From: Glycomyces sp. L485 | Lineage (GTDB): Bacteria > Actinomycetota > Actinomycetes > Mycobacteriales > Micromonosporaceae | Length of the DNA: 33,664 bases | Direction: 5' to 3' | Assembly: GCF_022548875.1 (NCBI RefSeq) | Contig: NZ_JAKZEW010000043.1 | Coordinates: 382-34,045, forward strand | Shown here: in pieces, positions 7,449 through 15,104 of the stretch | Position numbering within the stretch: position 1 is the first letter of the stretch | Layout: the number at the start of each line of letters is the position of its first letter | The notes under the pieces: generated by a model | What the model saw: the letters and a program-made list of their open reading frames with translations, nothing else | What the model was told of the DNA's origin: nothing | Database searches by the model: none | Position numbers and translations under genes: made by a program

Positions 7449-8040
7449 TCAGGCGTCGTCGTTGTAGTGGACTGTGGAAGTCACGCCGAGGACGGTGGGA
7501 TTCCGGGTGCCCGGCGCGTCGAACGTCGGCGCCCCGCTCCTGGTCGAGCAGTGGTCGTGCCATGTCCCCGTGGAACGCACGCGTTCGATAGACCACCTGA
7601 AGTTAACTTCGATGCTTTCGACCCGCCGGGGAACTGCGCCGAAACCGGCTCGCCTGTCGGACACCCGACAGAACCGCTTGGCCGACTGAGGCCGTGAACC
7701 CTGTACGGGCACCGTGGGCGAACGCTTCGGCACCTTCTATCGGCCGCCGGGAACGCACGAGCACGAAGTCGGGCTGATTTGAGGTGTCGTCCTGCGGACC
7801 GATGACGGCGGATCCCGGATTCGGCCATGAAAGAACCCTGGCCAACTCCTCCTGGGCGACACTGAGGTCATGGGCAGCTCGATCGCGAACCCGTTCGGCC
7901 TCGGCGGTCATCGAGGTGACCGCGATGGCTTTCAGCGGCGCTCGGTCTCCCAGCGCTCCATGAGTGAGGGCAGGGAGTTCTTTGGCGAGCCAGGCGAAGA
8001 ACTCGTGCAGGTCGCACGGCCGGTCATGCGAACCTGTGGA
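7449..8040 (-). pseudogene. Possible decayed gene(s), unknown family
   Basis: One minus-strand frame runs from about 8040 to the stop at 7603. It reads like protein (HEFFAWLAKELPAL, then MTAEAERVRDRAAHDLSVAQ and EELARVLSWPNPGSAVIG), yet its first half has no ATG, GTG or TTG. The only ATG, at 7911, has no ribosome site. After about residue 75 of that frame the sequence loses character. A second frame ends at 7449 with GAPTFDAPGTRNPTVLG and VTSTVHYNDDA, with strongly GC-ending codons, 35 bases before the propeller gene. This fits one or two genes broken by frameshifts. I do not recognise either family, and chance open frames in GC-rich DNA remain possible. Confidence 0.3.
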
Positions 8041-8066
8041 CAGGCGAACGGCAAGCGAGAACCAGA

Positions 8067-8100
8067 AGAGCCGGTCCCCTCTTTCGAGGAAACCGGCTCT
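8067..8100 (-). terminator. Hairpin downstream of initiator tRNA
   Basis: On the minus strand AGAGCCGGT pairs with ACCGGCTCT, enclosing an inner CCTC-GAAA-GAGG stem capped by a GNRA-type tetraloop. It begins 18 bases after the tRNA 3' end. The following bases are T-rich only weakly (TCTGGTTCTC), so termination or a 3' processing boundary are both possible. Confidence 0.65.
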
Positions 8101-8117
8101 CAGCTGGACTTTCTTTG

Positions 8118-8191
8118 TAGCGGGAGGCGGATTTGAACCACCGACCTCCAGGTTATGAGCCTGGCGAGCTACCGAGCTGCTCTATCCCGCG
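8118..8191 (-). tRNA. Initiator tRNA-fMet (anticodon CAT)
   Basis: All arms fold: acceptor CGCGGGA with TCCCGCT, D stem GAGC/GCTC, anticodon stem CCAGG/CCTGG around CTCATAA, five-base variable loop AGGTC, and T arm GGTGG-TTCAAAT-CCGCC. Three features mark it as the initiator: the unpaired first position (C1 opposite U72), the A11:U24 pair in the D stem, and the general match to actinobacterial fMet tRNAs. CCA is not encoded (the DNA continues CAAAG after the discriminator A). It is odd in one point: the anticodon stem has A29:U41, so only two of the three G:C pairs usual for initiators are present. Confidence 0.95.
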
Positions 8192-8202
8192 TCGTTGTAA
8201 TA

Positions 8203-8232
8203 AGAGTACATGATGCTGGAATGGGGCTGCAA
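8203..8232 (-). promoter_or_regulatory. Promoter of the initiator tRNA
   Basis: On the minus strand a -35 box TTGCAG (8227-8232) and a -10 box TACTCT (8203-8208) are separated by 18 bases. The expected start of transcription is within about 7 bases of the tRNA 5' end at 8191, so the primary transcript would have a very short leader. Confidence 0.6.
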
Positions 8233-8331
8233 GGGAGGGTTCGGTGAGCGCGGTCACTACGCATTTGTGCGCGTTTTTGAGCAGACGATGCGCACAGATG
8301 AGCCGAACGAGACCCGCACCGTGCCCGGCTC

Positions 8332-9231
8332 CTAGAAGCCGAGCCGTTCGAGCAGCTTCGGGTCGCGCTGCCAGTCCTTGGCGACCCTCACGTGCAGGTC
8401 GAGGTAGACGCGGCTGTCGATGAGCTGGGCGATGCCCTTGCGGGCCTTGGTGCCGACGCGCTTGAGACGGTCGCCGCCCTTGCCGATGATGATGCCCTTC
8501 TGGCTGGCGCGCTCGACGTAGATCTCTGCCCAGATCTTCTTGCGCGGCCCGCCGTCGGACTCCTCGTCCTCGATGTCTTCGATGACGACGGCGATGGAGT
8601 GCGGCAGCTCGTCACGGACGCCTTCGAGAGCGGCCTCGCGGATGAGCTCGGCGATCATGACCCGCTCCGGCTCCTCGGAGATCATGCCGTCCGGGTACAG
8701 CTGCGGCGACTCCGGAAGGTGGCCCGACAGGACGCTGACGAGCTCTTCGAGGTTCTCGCCGGTCTTGGCCGAGACGGGCACGACGTCGGCGAAGTCGGCC
8801 AGTTCGGCGACGTTCGTCAGGTGCTTCACGAGCGCGTCCTTGCTCACCAGGTCGATCTTGGTGACGACGGCGACGACCTTGGCCTTCAGGGCCTTGATCT
8901 CGTTTGCGATGAACCGGTCGCCGGGTCCGGGCTTCTCGTTGGCCGGCAGGCACAGCCCGATGACGTCGACTTCGGACCAAGTCTGGCGCACCAGGTCGTT
9001 GAGCCGCTCGCCGAGGAGCGTGCGCGGACGGTGCAGACCGGGCGTGTCGACGAGGATGAGCTGAGAGTCGGGCTGGTGGAGGATCGCGCGGACCACGTGG
9101 CGGGTGGTCTGCGGGCGGTTGGAGGTGATCGCGATCTTCTGGCCCATGATCGCGTTCGTCAGCGTCGACTTTCCGGCGTTCGGGCGGCCGATGAAGCAGG
9201 CGAATCCGGCGTGGAAGTTATTGTCAGACAA
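8332..9231 (-). CDS. era: GTPase Era
   Basis: Era is a GTPase that binds the 3' end of 16S rRNA and helps to mature the 30S ribosomal subunit. The 299 residues are the normal length. GRPNAGKST (15-23) is the P-loop, DTPG is G3, TKID is G4 and SAKTG is G5. The C-terminal KH RNA-binding domain shows IIIGKGGDRLKRVGTKAR. The start is the TTG at 9231, with AGAGGTGA seven bases upstream, and it overlaps the end of the deaminase-like gene by eight bases, so translation is probably coupled. The downstream side (8233-8331) holds only a weak hairpin at 8266-8296. Confidence 0.97.
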   Translation of the reverse strand: MSDNNFHAGFACFIGRPNAGKSTLTNAIMGQKIAITSNRPQTTRHVVRAILHQPDSQLILVDTPGLHRPRTLLGERLNDLVRQTWSEVDVIGLCLPANEKPGPGDRFIANEIKALKAKVVAVVTKIDLVSKDALVKHLTNVAELADFADVVPVSAKTGENLEELVSVLSGHLPESPQLYPDGMISEEPERVMIAELIREAALEGVRDELPHSIAVVIEDIEDEESDGGPRKKIWAEIYVERASQKGIIIGKGGDRLKRVGTKARKGIAQLIDSRVYLDLHVRVAKDWQRDPKLLERLGF

Positions 9232-9562
9232 CGCGGGTCACCTCTTTGCGGATGACCGAGTAGACGGTCACGCCGTCAGCGAGGTCGCGGGCGGCCCCGA
9301 TGCCCTCTTCATCGCCGTCGGCGCCGAAGATCACCGCCGCTTCGAGCGTGTCGGCTCCGGCCGCGTACGCCTGGGCCACGGCCGCCTGGAGCGCGCTGAG
9401 GCGCAGCGACGGGAGGTCGACCGCCGCCGAGGCGTAGGTGCGGCCGATGCCGTCTCGGACAGCGGCGCCGGTGGGCTGCTGGACCCGTCCGGCCGCCCCC
9501 CGGGCGAGCGTGACGAGCTTCGCGTCCTCGGCGTCGAGGGCGTCGACGGTCAGGTCAGACAT
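9224..9562 (-). CDS. Cytidine deaminase-like protein lacking zinc ligands
   Basis: This 112-residue protein is the conserved one found between the CBS protein and era in actinomycetes (Rv2365c is the mycobacterial neighbour). Its fold looks like cytidine deaminase: [20 protein letters not shown] aligns with the substrate-binding region GAAL...GRVYTG.NVE. The catalytic C-A-E is replaced by SALQAAVA and the P-C-x-x-C pair is absent; the protein has no cysteine at all. It cannot hold the catalytic zinc, so deamination is not expected. Some other binding role is likely, but unknown. Both ends overlap neighbours by eight bases (CBS gene upstream, era downstream), which indicates one tightly coupled operon. 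Confidence 0.8.
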   Translation of the reverse strand: MSDLTVDALDAEDAKLVTLARGAAGRVQQPTGAAVRDGIGRTYASAAVDLPSLRLSALQAAVAQAYAAGADTLEAAVIFGADGDEEGIGAARDLADGVTVYSVIRKEVTRVV

Positions 9563-10868
9563 TGATTTTGTGCCTCTCATCGTTCGTGGATGCCGTGTCG
9601 GGCCTGACGGTGTCGTCGGCCTCGGGCAGGCGGGAGACGCGCACCGTCTCGATGCGGTTGCGGCGGCCAACGGTACCCTCCGCGGTCAGCTCGAGCCCGG
9701 CCAGGACCGCGCGGTCGCCGGCGAGCGGGACCTTCCCCAGCTCGTGGGCGAGGAGCCCGGCGACGGTGTCGACGTCGACCTCGGGAGGCTCGACGTCGAA
9801 CAGTTCCGCCAGGTCGTCCACGGAGAGCCGTGCGGTGACGCGGGCGGAGCGGTCGTCGAGCCAGGCTACGGGCGGAAGCTCGTCGTCGTACTCGTCGGTG
9901 ATCTCGCCGACGATCTCCTCGAGGATGTCTTCGATGGTGACCAGTCCGGCGGTGCCGCCGTACTCGTCGACGACCATGGCGATGTGGATGCGGGCGGTCT
10001 GCATCTCGCGCAGGAGGTCGTCGACCGGTTTAGAGTCGGGCACGAACGAGACCGAGCGCATCACCTCGGCGACGGCCGGGTTCACGCCTTCGAGCTTGGC
10101 GAGGTCCTTGAGGTAGGCGACGCCGCGGACGTCGTCGAGGTCCTCGCCGACGACGGGGATGCGAGAGAAGCCCGACCGCAGGGCGACCTCTTTGGCCTCG
10201 GTGGCGCTCACGTCGGCCCTGACCCACACCATCGCGGTGCGCGGCACCATGACCTCGCGGGCGACGGTCTCGCCCAAGGCGAACACCGATTCGATCATGT
10301 CGCGCTCGTCGTGGTCGACAGTGCCCGAGGCCTCGGCGGCGTCGACCAGCTCGCGGATCTCGATCTGGGAGGTCGCGAACGGGCCCTCGCGGAAGCCCTT
10401 CCCGGGAGTGACCGCGTTGCCGACGAGGATGAGCAGGCGTGCGAGCGGCCCGAGGGCGGTGCCGAGCAGGTAGACCGGGCCGGCGAGGGCCAGCGCGATC
10501 GGGTAGGCGTGTTGGCGGCCGATGGTGCGCGGGCCGACGCCTATGGCCACGAAGGACACGACGGTCATGATCGCGGCGGCGACGCCGACGGCGAACCACG
10601 ATGCGTCCCAGGTGTTGAACGCGAGCACTGCGACGAGCGCTATCGCGGTGGCCTCGCAGGCGACGCGCAGGAGGATCAGGAGGTTCAGGTGCCGCGGCAG
10701 GTCCTCGGTGATGCGGACGAGCGCGGCGGCCCCGCGCCGGTGCTGTTCGGCGAGTTCGGCTGAGCGGGCGGGCGAGACGGTGGTGAGTGCCGAGTCGACC
10801 ATGGCGGCGAGGCCGGCGATGAAGACGAGTGCGACGGCTGTGGCCAGCAGCGTGTAGGCGTAGCCCAT
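9555..10868 (-). CDS. CNNM/HlyC-CorC family membrane protein with CBS domains
   Basis: This 437-residue protein has the CNNM (DUF21) layout. Four hydrophobic segments lie within about residues 1-150. A pair of CBS domains follows (from about 205, [11 protein letters not shown] to [20 protein letters not shown]). Last comes a CorC/HlyC C-terminal domain (from about 340). Such proteins transport or sense magnesium or other cations and bind adenine nucleotides in the CBS pair; older annotations call them haemolysins. The ATG at 10868 has AGGA five bases upstream and lies six bases after the ybeY stop. The gene is co-transcribed with phoH, ybeY and era, as in other actinomycetes. Confidence 0.92.
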   Translation of the reverse strand: MGYAYTLLATAVALVFIAGLAAMVDSALTTVSPARSAELAEQHRRGAAALVRITEDLPRHLNLLILLRVACEATAIALVAVLAFNTWDASWFAVGVAAAIMTVVSFVAIGVGPRTIGRQHAYPIALALAGPVYLLGTALGPLARLLILVGNAVTPGKGFREGPFATSQIEIRELVDAAEASGTVDHDERDMIESVFALGETVAREVMVPRTAMVWVRADVSATEAKEVALRSGFSRIPVVGEDLDDVRGVAYLKDLAKLEGVNPAVAEVMRSVSFVPDSKPVDDLLREMQTARIHIAMVVDEYGGTAGLVTIEDILEEIVGEITDEYDDELPPVAWLDDRSARVTARLSVDDLAELFDVEPPEVDVDTVAGLLAHELGKVPLAGDRAVLAGLELTAEGTVGRRNRIETVRVSRLPEADDTVRPDTASTNDERHKINV

Positions 10869-10874
10869 CGTGTC

Positions 10875-11354
10875 CTAACTCTCCGTGCTCTGGGCGGCTC
10901 GTCGTTTGACGCGCCAGGCTTCGAGCAGTCGGTTCTGCAGGCCGAACATCTCCTTGGCCTGCTCGGGTTCGGCATGGTCGTAGCCGAGGATGTGGAGCAC
11001 GCCGTGGACGGTGAGCATGTGCAGCTCGTCCGCGGTGGAGTGCCCGGCATCCTTGGCTTGGGACTCGGCGACGTCGGGCGAGAGCACGAGGTCGCCGAGG
11101 ACCGGCATGGTCGGCTCCGTGGAGTCGGGCCGGGTCGGCATGGCGTCGTCCATCGGGAAGGAGAGGACGTCGGTGGGCCCGGTGCCGCCCATCCAGCGAC
11201 GGTTGAGCTCGGTCATGTGGTCGAGGTCGACGACGAGGATCGAGAGCTCGGCGAGCGGGTTGACGCCCATCTCGGTCAGCGCGAAGCCCGCGACGGCGGT
11301 GATGCCCGCCTCGTCGACGTCGCTGCCGGACTCATTGTTGATCTCGATGCCCAT
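10875..11354 (-). CDS. ybeY: Endoribonuclease YbeY
   Basis: YbeY is a zinc-dependent RNase that matures the 16S rRNA 3' end and takes part in ribosome quality control. The 159 residues are normal. The zinc site [11 protein letters not shown] (H-x3-H-x5-H) is intact, and [14 protein letters not shown] matches the conserved TDVLSFP segment. It begins four bases after the phoH stop, and the next gene starts six bases after its own stop, so the group is one operon. Confidence 0.96.
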   Translation of the reverse strand: MGIEINNESGSDVDEAGITAVAGFALTEMGVNPLAELSILVVDLDHMTELNRRWMGGTGPTDVLSFPMDDAMPTRPDSTEPTMPVLGDLVLSPDVAESQAKDAGHSTADELHMLTVHGVLHILGYDHAEPEQAKEMFGLQNRLLEAWRVKRRAAQSTES

Positions 11355-11358
11355 CGTT

Positions 11359-12366
11359 TCACCGCTGCCTGTTCTGGTGGTCGTCCTTCTTGGCGTCCCA
11401 CTTCTCGTAGGCGTTCACGATATCGCTGACCAGTTGGTGTCTCACGACGTCCTGGGCCGAGAGCGAGGCGAAGTAGAGGTCGTCGACCTCAGTGAGGATG
11501 TCTCGGACTGCGCGGAGCCCGGAGGGGTTGCCACGCGGCAGGTCGATCTGGGTGACATCGCCGGTGACGACCATTTTCGAGCCGAAGCCGAGTCGTGTGA
11601 GGAACATCTTCATCTGCTCGGGCGTGGTGTTCTGCGCCTCGTCGAGGATGATGAACGCGTCATTGATGGTTCTTCCGCGCATGAACGCCAGCGGAGCGAC
11701 TTCGATCGTTCCGGCTTCCATGAGCTTGGGGATCGAACCCGGATCGATCATGTCGTGGAGCGCGTCGTAGAGCGGGCGCAGGTAGGGGTCGATCTTCTCA
11801 CCGAGGGTGCCCGGCAGGAAGCCGAGCTTCTCGCCGGCTTCGACGGCGGGCCGGGTCAGGATGATCCGGGTGACCTCCTTGGCCTGGAGGGCCTGCACGG
11901 CCTTGGCCATGGCCAGGTAGGTCTTGCCGGTTCCGGCCGGGCCGATGCCGAAGACGATGGTGTGCTCGTCGATGGCCTCGACGTAGCGCTTCTGCCCGAG
12001 GGTCTTGGGCCGGATCGTCTTGCCGCGGCGGGAGACGATGTTGTGCGTGAGCACGTCCACGGGCCGTTCGGCGGGGGCGGCTTCGAGCATGTTCTCGGTT
12101 CGCCGGATGATGTCGGGATCGACGTTCTCGCCGTTCTCGATCAAGGCGAGCAGCTCCTTCACGAGTCGTTCGGCCGCGTGGGCTTTGCCGTTGAAGCCGG
12201 TGATGGTGATCGTGTCGCCGCGGACGTGCAGGTCGACGCCGGGGTTCTGACGTTCGATGTAGCGGAGGTTCTCGTCGGCGCGGCCGAGCAGGGCCATGAG
12301 CGCCCGCTGGTCGGCGACGGTGATCGTCGAGGTGATCTGGCCGGTAGACGTAGAGCGGTCGGTCAT
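11359..12366 (-). CDS. PhoH family ATPase
   Basis: This is the 335-residue PhoH1-type ATPase always found before ybeY; the N-terminal KH-like region (to about 100) suggests RNA binding, and the role is probably in RNA metabolism. Walker A is GPAGTGKT, Walker B is FIILDEAQN, and the arginine-rich [17 protein letters not shown] precedes them as in the family. I start at the ATG at 12366, which has AGGGG about nine bases upstream. An ATG at 12465 would add 33 residues that relatives do not have. The stop lies four bases before ybeY. Confidence 0.94.
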   Translation of the reverse strand: MTDRSTSTGQITSTITVADQRALMALLGRADENLRYIERQNPGVDLHVRGDTITITGFNGKAHAAERLVKELLALIENGENVDPDIIRRTENMLEAAPAERPVDVLTHNIVSRRGKTIRPKTLGQKRYVEAIDEHTIVFGIGPAGTGKTYLAMAKAVQALQAKEVTRIILTRPAVEAGEKLGFLPGTLGEKIDPYLRPLYDALHDMIDPGSIPKLMEAGTIEVAPLAFMRGRTINDAFIILDEAQNTTPEQMKMFLTRLGFGSKMVVTGDVTQIDLPRGNPSGLRAVRDILTEVDDLYFASLSAQDVVRHQLVSDIVNAYEKWDAKKDDHQNRQR

Positions 12367-12507
12367 AGGCTTCGCCCCTGCGGGCTGTTCGCCACCTGCT
12401 TCCCAAAGGAGATGAACTGCGGCCTGGTATCGGCCGCTCGGTGTCGCCTCAATGGTAGTTCCCATGGAGGTCCCGAGACAACGTGAAAACCGGACCGCGC
12501 AGTGGTT

Positions 12508-12861
12508 TCAAGCGGAGATCATCGGGCCGAGCGGTTTGCCGCCGAACACGTGGAGATGCATGTGGAAGACCTCTTGGCCGGCGTCGGGGCCGGAGTTGGC
12601 GAGCAGGCGCCAGCCGGAGCCGGTGACACCTTCGTCGTCGGCGACGGCGGCGGCGACGGCGAGGGTCTCGGCGGCCAGTTCCGGGTCGGCGTGGACCAGG
12701 TCGGCGACATCGGCGTAGTGGTCCTTGGGAATGACCAGCACGTGCGTGGGCGTCTTCGGGTTGATGTCGCGGAAGGCGAGGACCCGCTGGGTCTCGCGTA
12801 CCCGCTTGGACGGGATCTCGCCGGCGACGATCTTGCAGAACAGGCAGTCGTTGTCGTTCAT
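12508..12861 (-). CDS. HIT family nucleotide-binding protein
   Basis: This 117-residue protein is a histidine-triad hydrolase of the HINT type, which splits purine nucleoside phosphoramidates or adenylated compounds. CLFCKIVAGEIPS at residues 6-18 has the usual zinc-type cysteines, and HMHLHVFGG is the histidine triad that carries the catalytic residue. The ATG at 12861 has AGGA nine bases upstream. It lies 141 bases before the phoH start, so it may be a separate unit or the first part of that operon. Confidence 0.95.
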   Translation of the reverse strand: MNDNDCLFCKIVAGEIPSKRVRETQRVLAFRDINPKTPTHVLVIPKDHYADVADLVHADPELAAETLAVAAAVADDEGVTGSGWRLLANSGPDAGQEVFHMHLHVFGGKPLGPMISA

Positions 12862-12939
12862 GGGGCCGATCCTAGTCACCGGCGAGACCGCGCCGCTATC
12901 GGAAACGCACGTCGGCCCAGGAGGCGATAGTGCCGGTAG

Positions 12940-12957
12940 CCGAAGAGGTGGCTTCGG
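12940..12957. terminator. Weak hairpin between small membrane ORF and HIT gene
   Basis: CCGAAG, loop of six bases, CTTCGG. It sits in the 141-base gap behind the 43-codon gene. There is no T tract, so its role as a terminator is doubtful. Confidence 0.25.
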
Positions 12958-13002
12958 AGTCACGCACGTTGACCTGTCAGGGCCTGTCCTGCTCCCCCTA
13001 CC

Positions 13003-13134
13003 TCAGCGCCCGTTCTTGGCTTCATTGGCGTAGAAGCCGAATCCCGCGCCACCGATGCCGAGTGCGGCGATCACGAGTTCGGCGACGAGTCGAATCCGAC
13101 CGGAACGGGGCCTTGAGCGAACGGTGTCAGTCAT
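13003..13134 (-). CDS. Small membrane protein, 43 residues
   Basis: The short frame starts MTDTVRSRPRSGRIRL and continues with a single hydrophobic helix (LVAELVIAALGIGGAGFGFY, about residues 16-35). It ends in ANEAKNGR. The basic N-terminus predicts a cytoplasmic N-terminus by the positive-inside rule. A ribosome site is poor (GGGGG a few bases upstream), and a near-palindrome lies 24 bases before the ATG. Its place between rsmE and the HIT gene on the same strand supports it as real. I know no function. The alternative is a chance frame, but its codon use and membrane segment argue against this. Confidence 0.6.
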   Translation of the reverse strand: MTDTVRSRPRSGRIRLVAELVIAALGIGGAGFGFYANEAKNGR

Positions 13135-13157
13135 GAGGACCCCCAACGGGTTCGAGG

Positions 13158-13173
13158 AGTGACACGTATCACT
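13158..13173. promoter_or_regulatory. Near-palindrome upstream of the 43-codon gene
   Basis: AGTGACACGTATCACT is symmetric in seven of eight pairs around an ACGT core. It lies between rsmE and the small membrane gene, 23 bases before that start codon, next to TAGGAT on the minus strand, which fits a -10 box. It could be an operator. Confidence 0.35.
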
Positions 13174-13217
13174 ATCCTAACTGAACCGACGCGATTCCGC
13201 GGTCCTCCGAACGGGTG

Positions 13218-13940
13218 TCACCATCGACCCAGTCGGGCTTGGAGAACCGCCGATGCGGCGGCTCCTGCGGTGGAGGTGCGCAGGACGGTCTCGCCCAAGC
13301 GGATCGGCTCGCCGAACTCGGCCAGCGCGCGCAGTTCCTCGGGGCTGATGGAGCCCTCGGGTCCTATGACGAGCGCGATCTCTCCGCTCTCGGCGAGGTT
13401 CACCGCCGACAACGGGGTCGGCGCCTCGGCGTCGAGCACGAGGACCTGCGCGGCTTCGCGGAGGCGTGCGAGGAGCTGCTTGGTCGTGTGGAGCTCGGCG
13501 ACGCGCGCGAGGTGGGCGCGGCGGGCCTGCTTGGTGGCCTCGCGGGCGGTGGCGACCCATTTGCCGCGGGCCTTCTCGCCGCGCGGGCCCTTCCATTGGG
13601 TGATGGATCGTGATGCGGCCCAGGGGATCACCTCGTCGACGCCGATCTCGGTGAGCATCTGGACGGCGCGTTCGCCCCTGTCGCCCTTGGGGAGGGCCTG
13701 CACGACGGTGAGTTTCGGGTCGGGGGCGGGGACGGTACTCCGGTCGAGGACCTCCAGTGTGAGGCTGCCGCGTTCGGCTGCGGTGACGCGGGCACGGGCG
13801 AGGCCGCCCGCGCCGTCGGAGAGCGTCAGCGTCTCGCCGGGCCGGATGCGCTGGACGTCGGCGGCGTGGTGCCCTTCAGGGCCGTCGAGGACGAAGCCGT
13901 CGGCGCTCGGCAGCGCATCGACCAGGAAGACCGAATCCAC
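13218..13940 (-). CDS. rsmE: 16S rRNA m3U1498 methyltransferase RsmE
   Basis: RsmE methylates N3 of U1498 in 16S rRNA within the 30S subunit. The 240-residue protein has an N-terminal PUA-like domain and a C-terminal SPOUT knot. The knot motifs VIGPEGSISPEEL and LGETVLRTSTAGAAASAVLQ (the SAM pocket) are intact. LPKGDRGERAVQMLTEIGVD is the conserved centre. The start is GTG at 13940, nine bases after the dnaJ stop, which agrees with the usual hrcA-dnaJ-rsmE operon. Confidence 0.96.
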   Translation of the reverse strand: MDSVFLVDALPSADGFVLDGPEGHHAADVQRIRPGETLTLSDGAGGLARARVTAAERGSLTLEVLDRSTVPAPDPKLTVVQALPKGDRGERAVQMLTEIGVDEVIPWAASRSITQWKGPRGEKARGKWVATAREATKQARRAHLARVAELHTTKQLLARLREAAQVLVLDAEAPTPLSAVNLAESGEIALVIGPEGSISPEELRALAEFGEPIRLGETVLRTSTAGAAASAVLQARLGRW

Positions 13941-13949
13941 AGCGGGAGC

Positions 13950-15083
13950 CTATGCGTGCCCGTTGAAGGCGTCCCTCATCCTCGAGAAGAAACCGCTGCC
14001 GGTCTTGATCTCGCGAACCTCCTCGTCCCGCAGCGTGGCGAGCTTCTTGAGCAGTTCCTCCTGCTCGGCGTCGATCTTGGTGGGCGTGCGCACGTCGAGC
14101 TCGACGTACAGGTCGCCGCGCAGGCCTCCGCCGCGCAGTTTCGGGACGCCCTGGCCGCGGACCTTCTTCACGGTGCCCGCTTGGGTGCCCGGCGCGACGT
14201 CGACCTCGACCCGGTCGTCGAGGGTGTGGACGTTCAGCTTGGTGCCCAGGGCGGCCTGCGTCATCGGCACGCGGACGCGGCAGTGCAGGTCCGAGCCCTC
14301 CCGGGTGAAGATCTCGTGGGGCTTCTCGTGGACTTCGACGTACAGGTCGCCTGCGGGCCCGCCGCCGGGGCCGACCTCGCCTTCGCCGGAGAGGCGGATC
14401 CGCATGCCGTCCTCGACGCCGGCCGGCACCTTGACGGTGATGCGCCGGCGGGACCGGACGCGGCCTTCGCCGCCGCACTTGCGGCACGGGTCGGTGATGA
14501 TCGTGCCGTAGCCCGAGCAGGCAGAGCAGGGGCGGGCGGTGCGGACCTGGCCGAGGATCGTGCGCTGCACGACCTGGACCTCGCCGCTGCCGCCGCAGGT
14601 GGTGCACGTCTGCGGTTCGGCGTTCCCTTCGGAGCAGGAGCCCTCGCATTCGTCGCAGAGGACCGCCGTGTCCACGGTGAGGGTGGATTCGGTGCCGAAC
14701 GCGACCTCTTCGAGGTCGAGGTCGAGGCGCAGCAGCGCGTCGTTGCCGGGGCGGGTGCGCGAGCGGGGCCCGCGCCTGCCGAAGCCGCCCATGGAGCCGC
14801 CGAAGAAGGCGTCCATGATGTCCTCGAAGCCCATGAACGGCGCGCCGCCCGCGCCTGCGGTGGCGCGGTCGAACGGGTCGCCGCCGGCGTCGACGACTGC
14901 CCGCTTCTGCGGGTCCATGAGGACCTCGAAGGCGGCGTTGATGTCTTGGAGCCGCTCCTCGGCGTCGGGCTCGTCACTGACGTCGGGGTGGTATTTGCGC
15001 GCCAGTTTCCGGTACGCCTTCTTCAGGTCGTCCTCGGAGGCGTTCTTGTCGACACCGAGGATGCCGTAGTAGTCCTTAGCCAC
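13950..15083 (-). CDS. dnaJ: Chaperone DnaJ
   Basis: DnaJ presents unfolded proteins to DnaK and stimulates its ATPase. The 377 residues include a J domain (DYYGILGVDKNASEDDL, with HPD in KYHPDVS), a short Gly/Phe region, four zinc-binding CxxC pairs (CDEC, CTTC, CSAC, CRKC) and the C-terminal substrate domain. The first zinc repeat is CDECEGSC, with Cys in place of the usual last Gly. I start at the GTG at 15083 (AKDYYG follows directly, as in relatives); an ATG at 15095 is a possible alternative. It follows hrcA by 21 bases, so it is under HrcA/CIRCE control. It corresponds to the DnaJ2 copy of mycobacteria, not the one linked to dnaK. Confidence 0.96.
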   Translation of the reverse strand: MAKDYYGILGVDKNASEDDLKKAYRKLARKYHPDVSDEPDAEERLQDINAAFEVLMDPQKRAVVDAGGDPFDRATAGAGGAPFMGFEDIMDAFFGGSMGGFGRRGPRSRTRPGNDALLRLDLDLEEVAFGTESTLTVDTAVLCDECEGSCSEGNAEPQTCTTCGGSGEVQVVQRTILGQVRTARPCSACSGYGTIITDPCRKCGGEGRVRSRRRITVKVPAGVEDGMRIRLSGEGEVGPGGGPAGDLYVEVHEKPHEIFTREGSDLHCRVRVPMTQAALGTKLNVHTLDDRVEVDVAPGTQAGTVKKVRGQGVPKLRGGGLRGDLYVELDVRTPTKIDAEQEELLKKLATLRDEEVREIKTGSGFFSRMRDAFNGHA

Positions 15084-15104
15084 GTGCGCTCTCATAGTCC
15101 CTTG

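Larger units (their letters stand above)
7414..8117. other. Gene-poor stretch with degenerate frames
   Basis: About 700 bases lie between the propeller gene and the initiator tRNA. The plus strand shows no credible gene. The minus strand holds two overlapping stretches that look once-coding, described in the next entry, and the hairpin downstream of the tRNA at 8067-8100. No insertion-sequence ends or direct repeats were found. Confidence 0.5.

Noticed and set aside
8266-8296. TGTGCGC/GCGCACA hairpin after era as a terminator
   Set aside because: Long 17-base loop, short stem and no proper T tract; kept only as a remark in the era entry.
13159-14511. Long plus-strand frame opposite rsmE and dnaJ
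   Set aside because: Ser/Arg/Pro-rich without domains; both opposite genes are certain.
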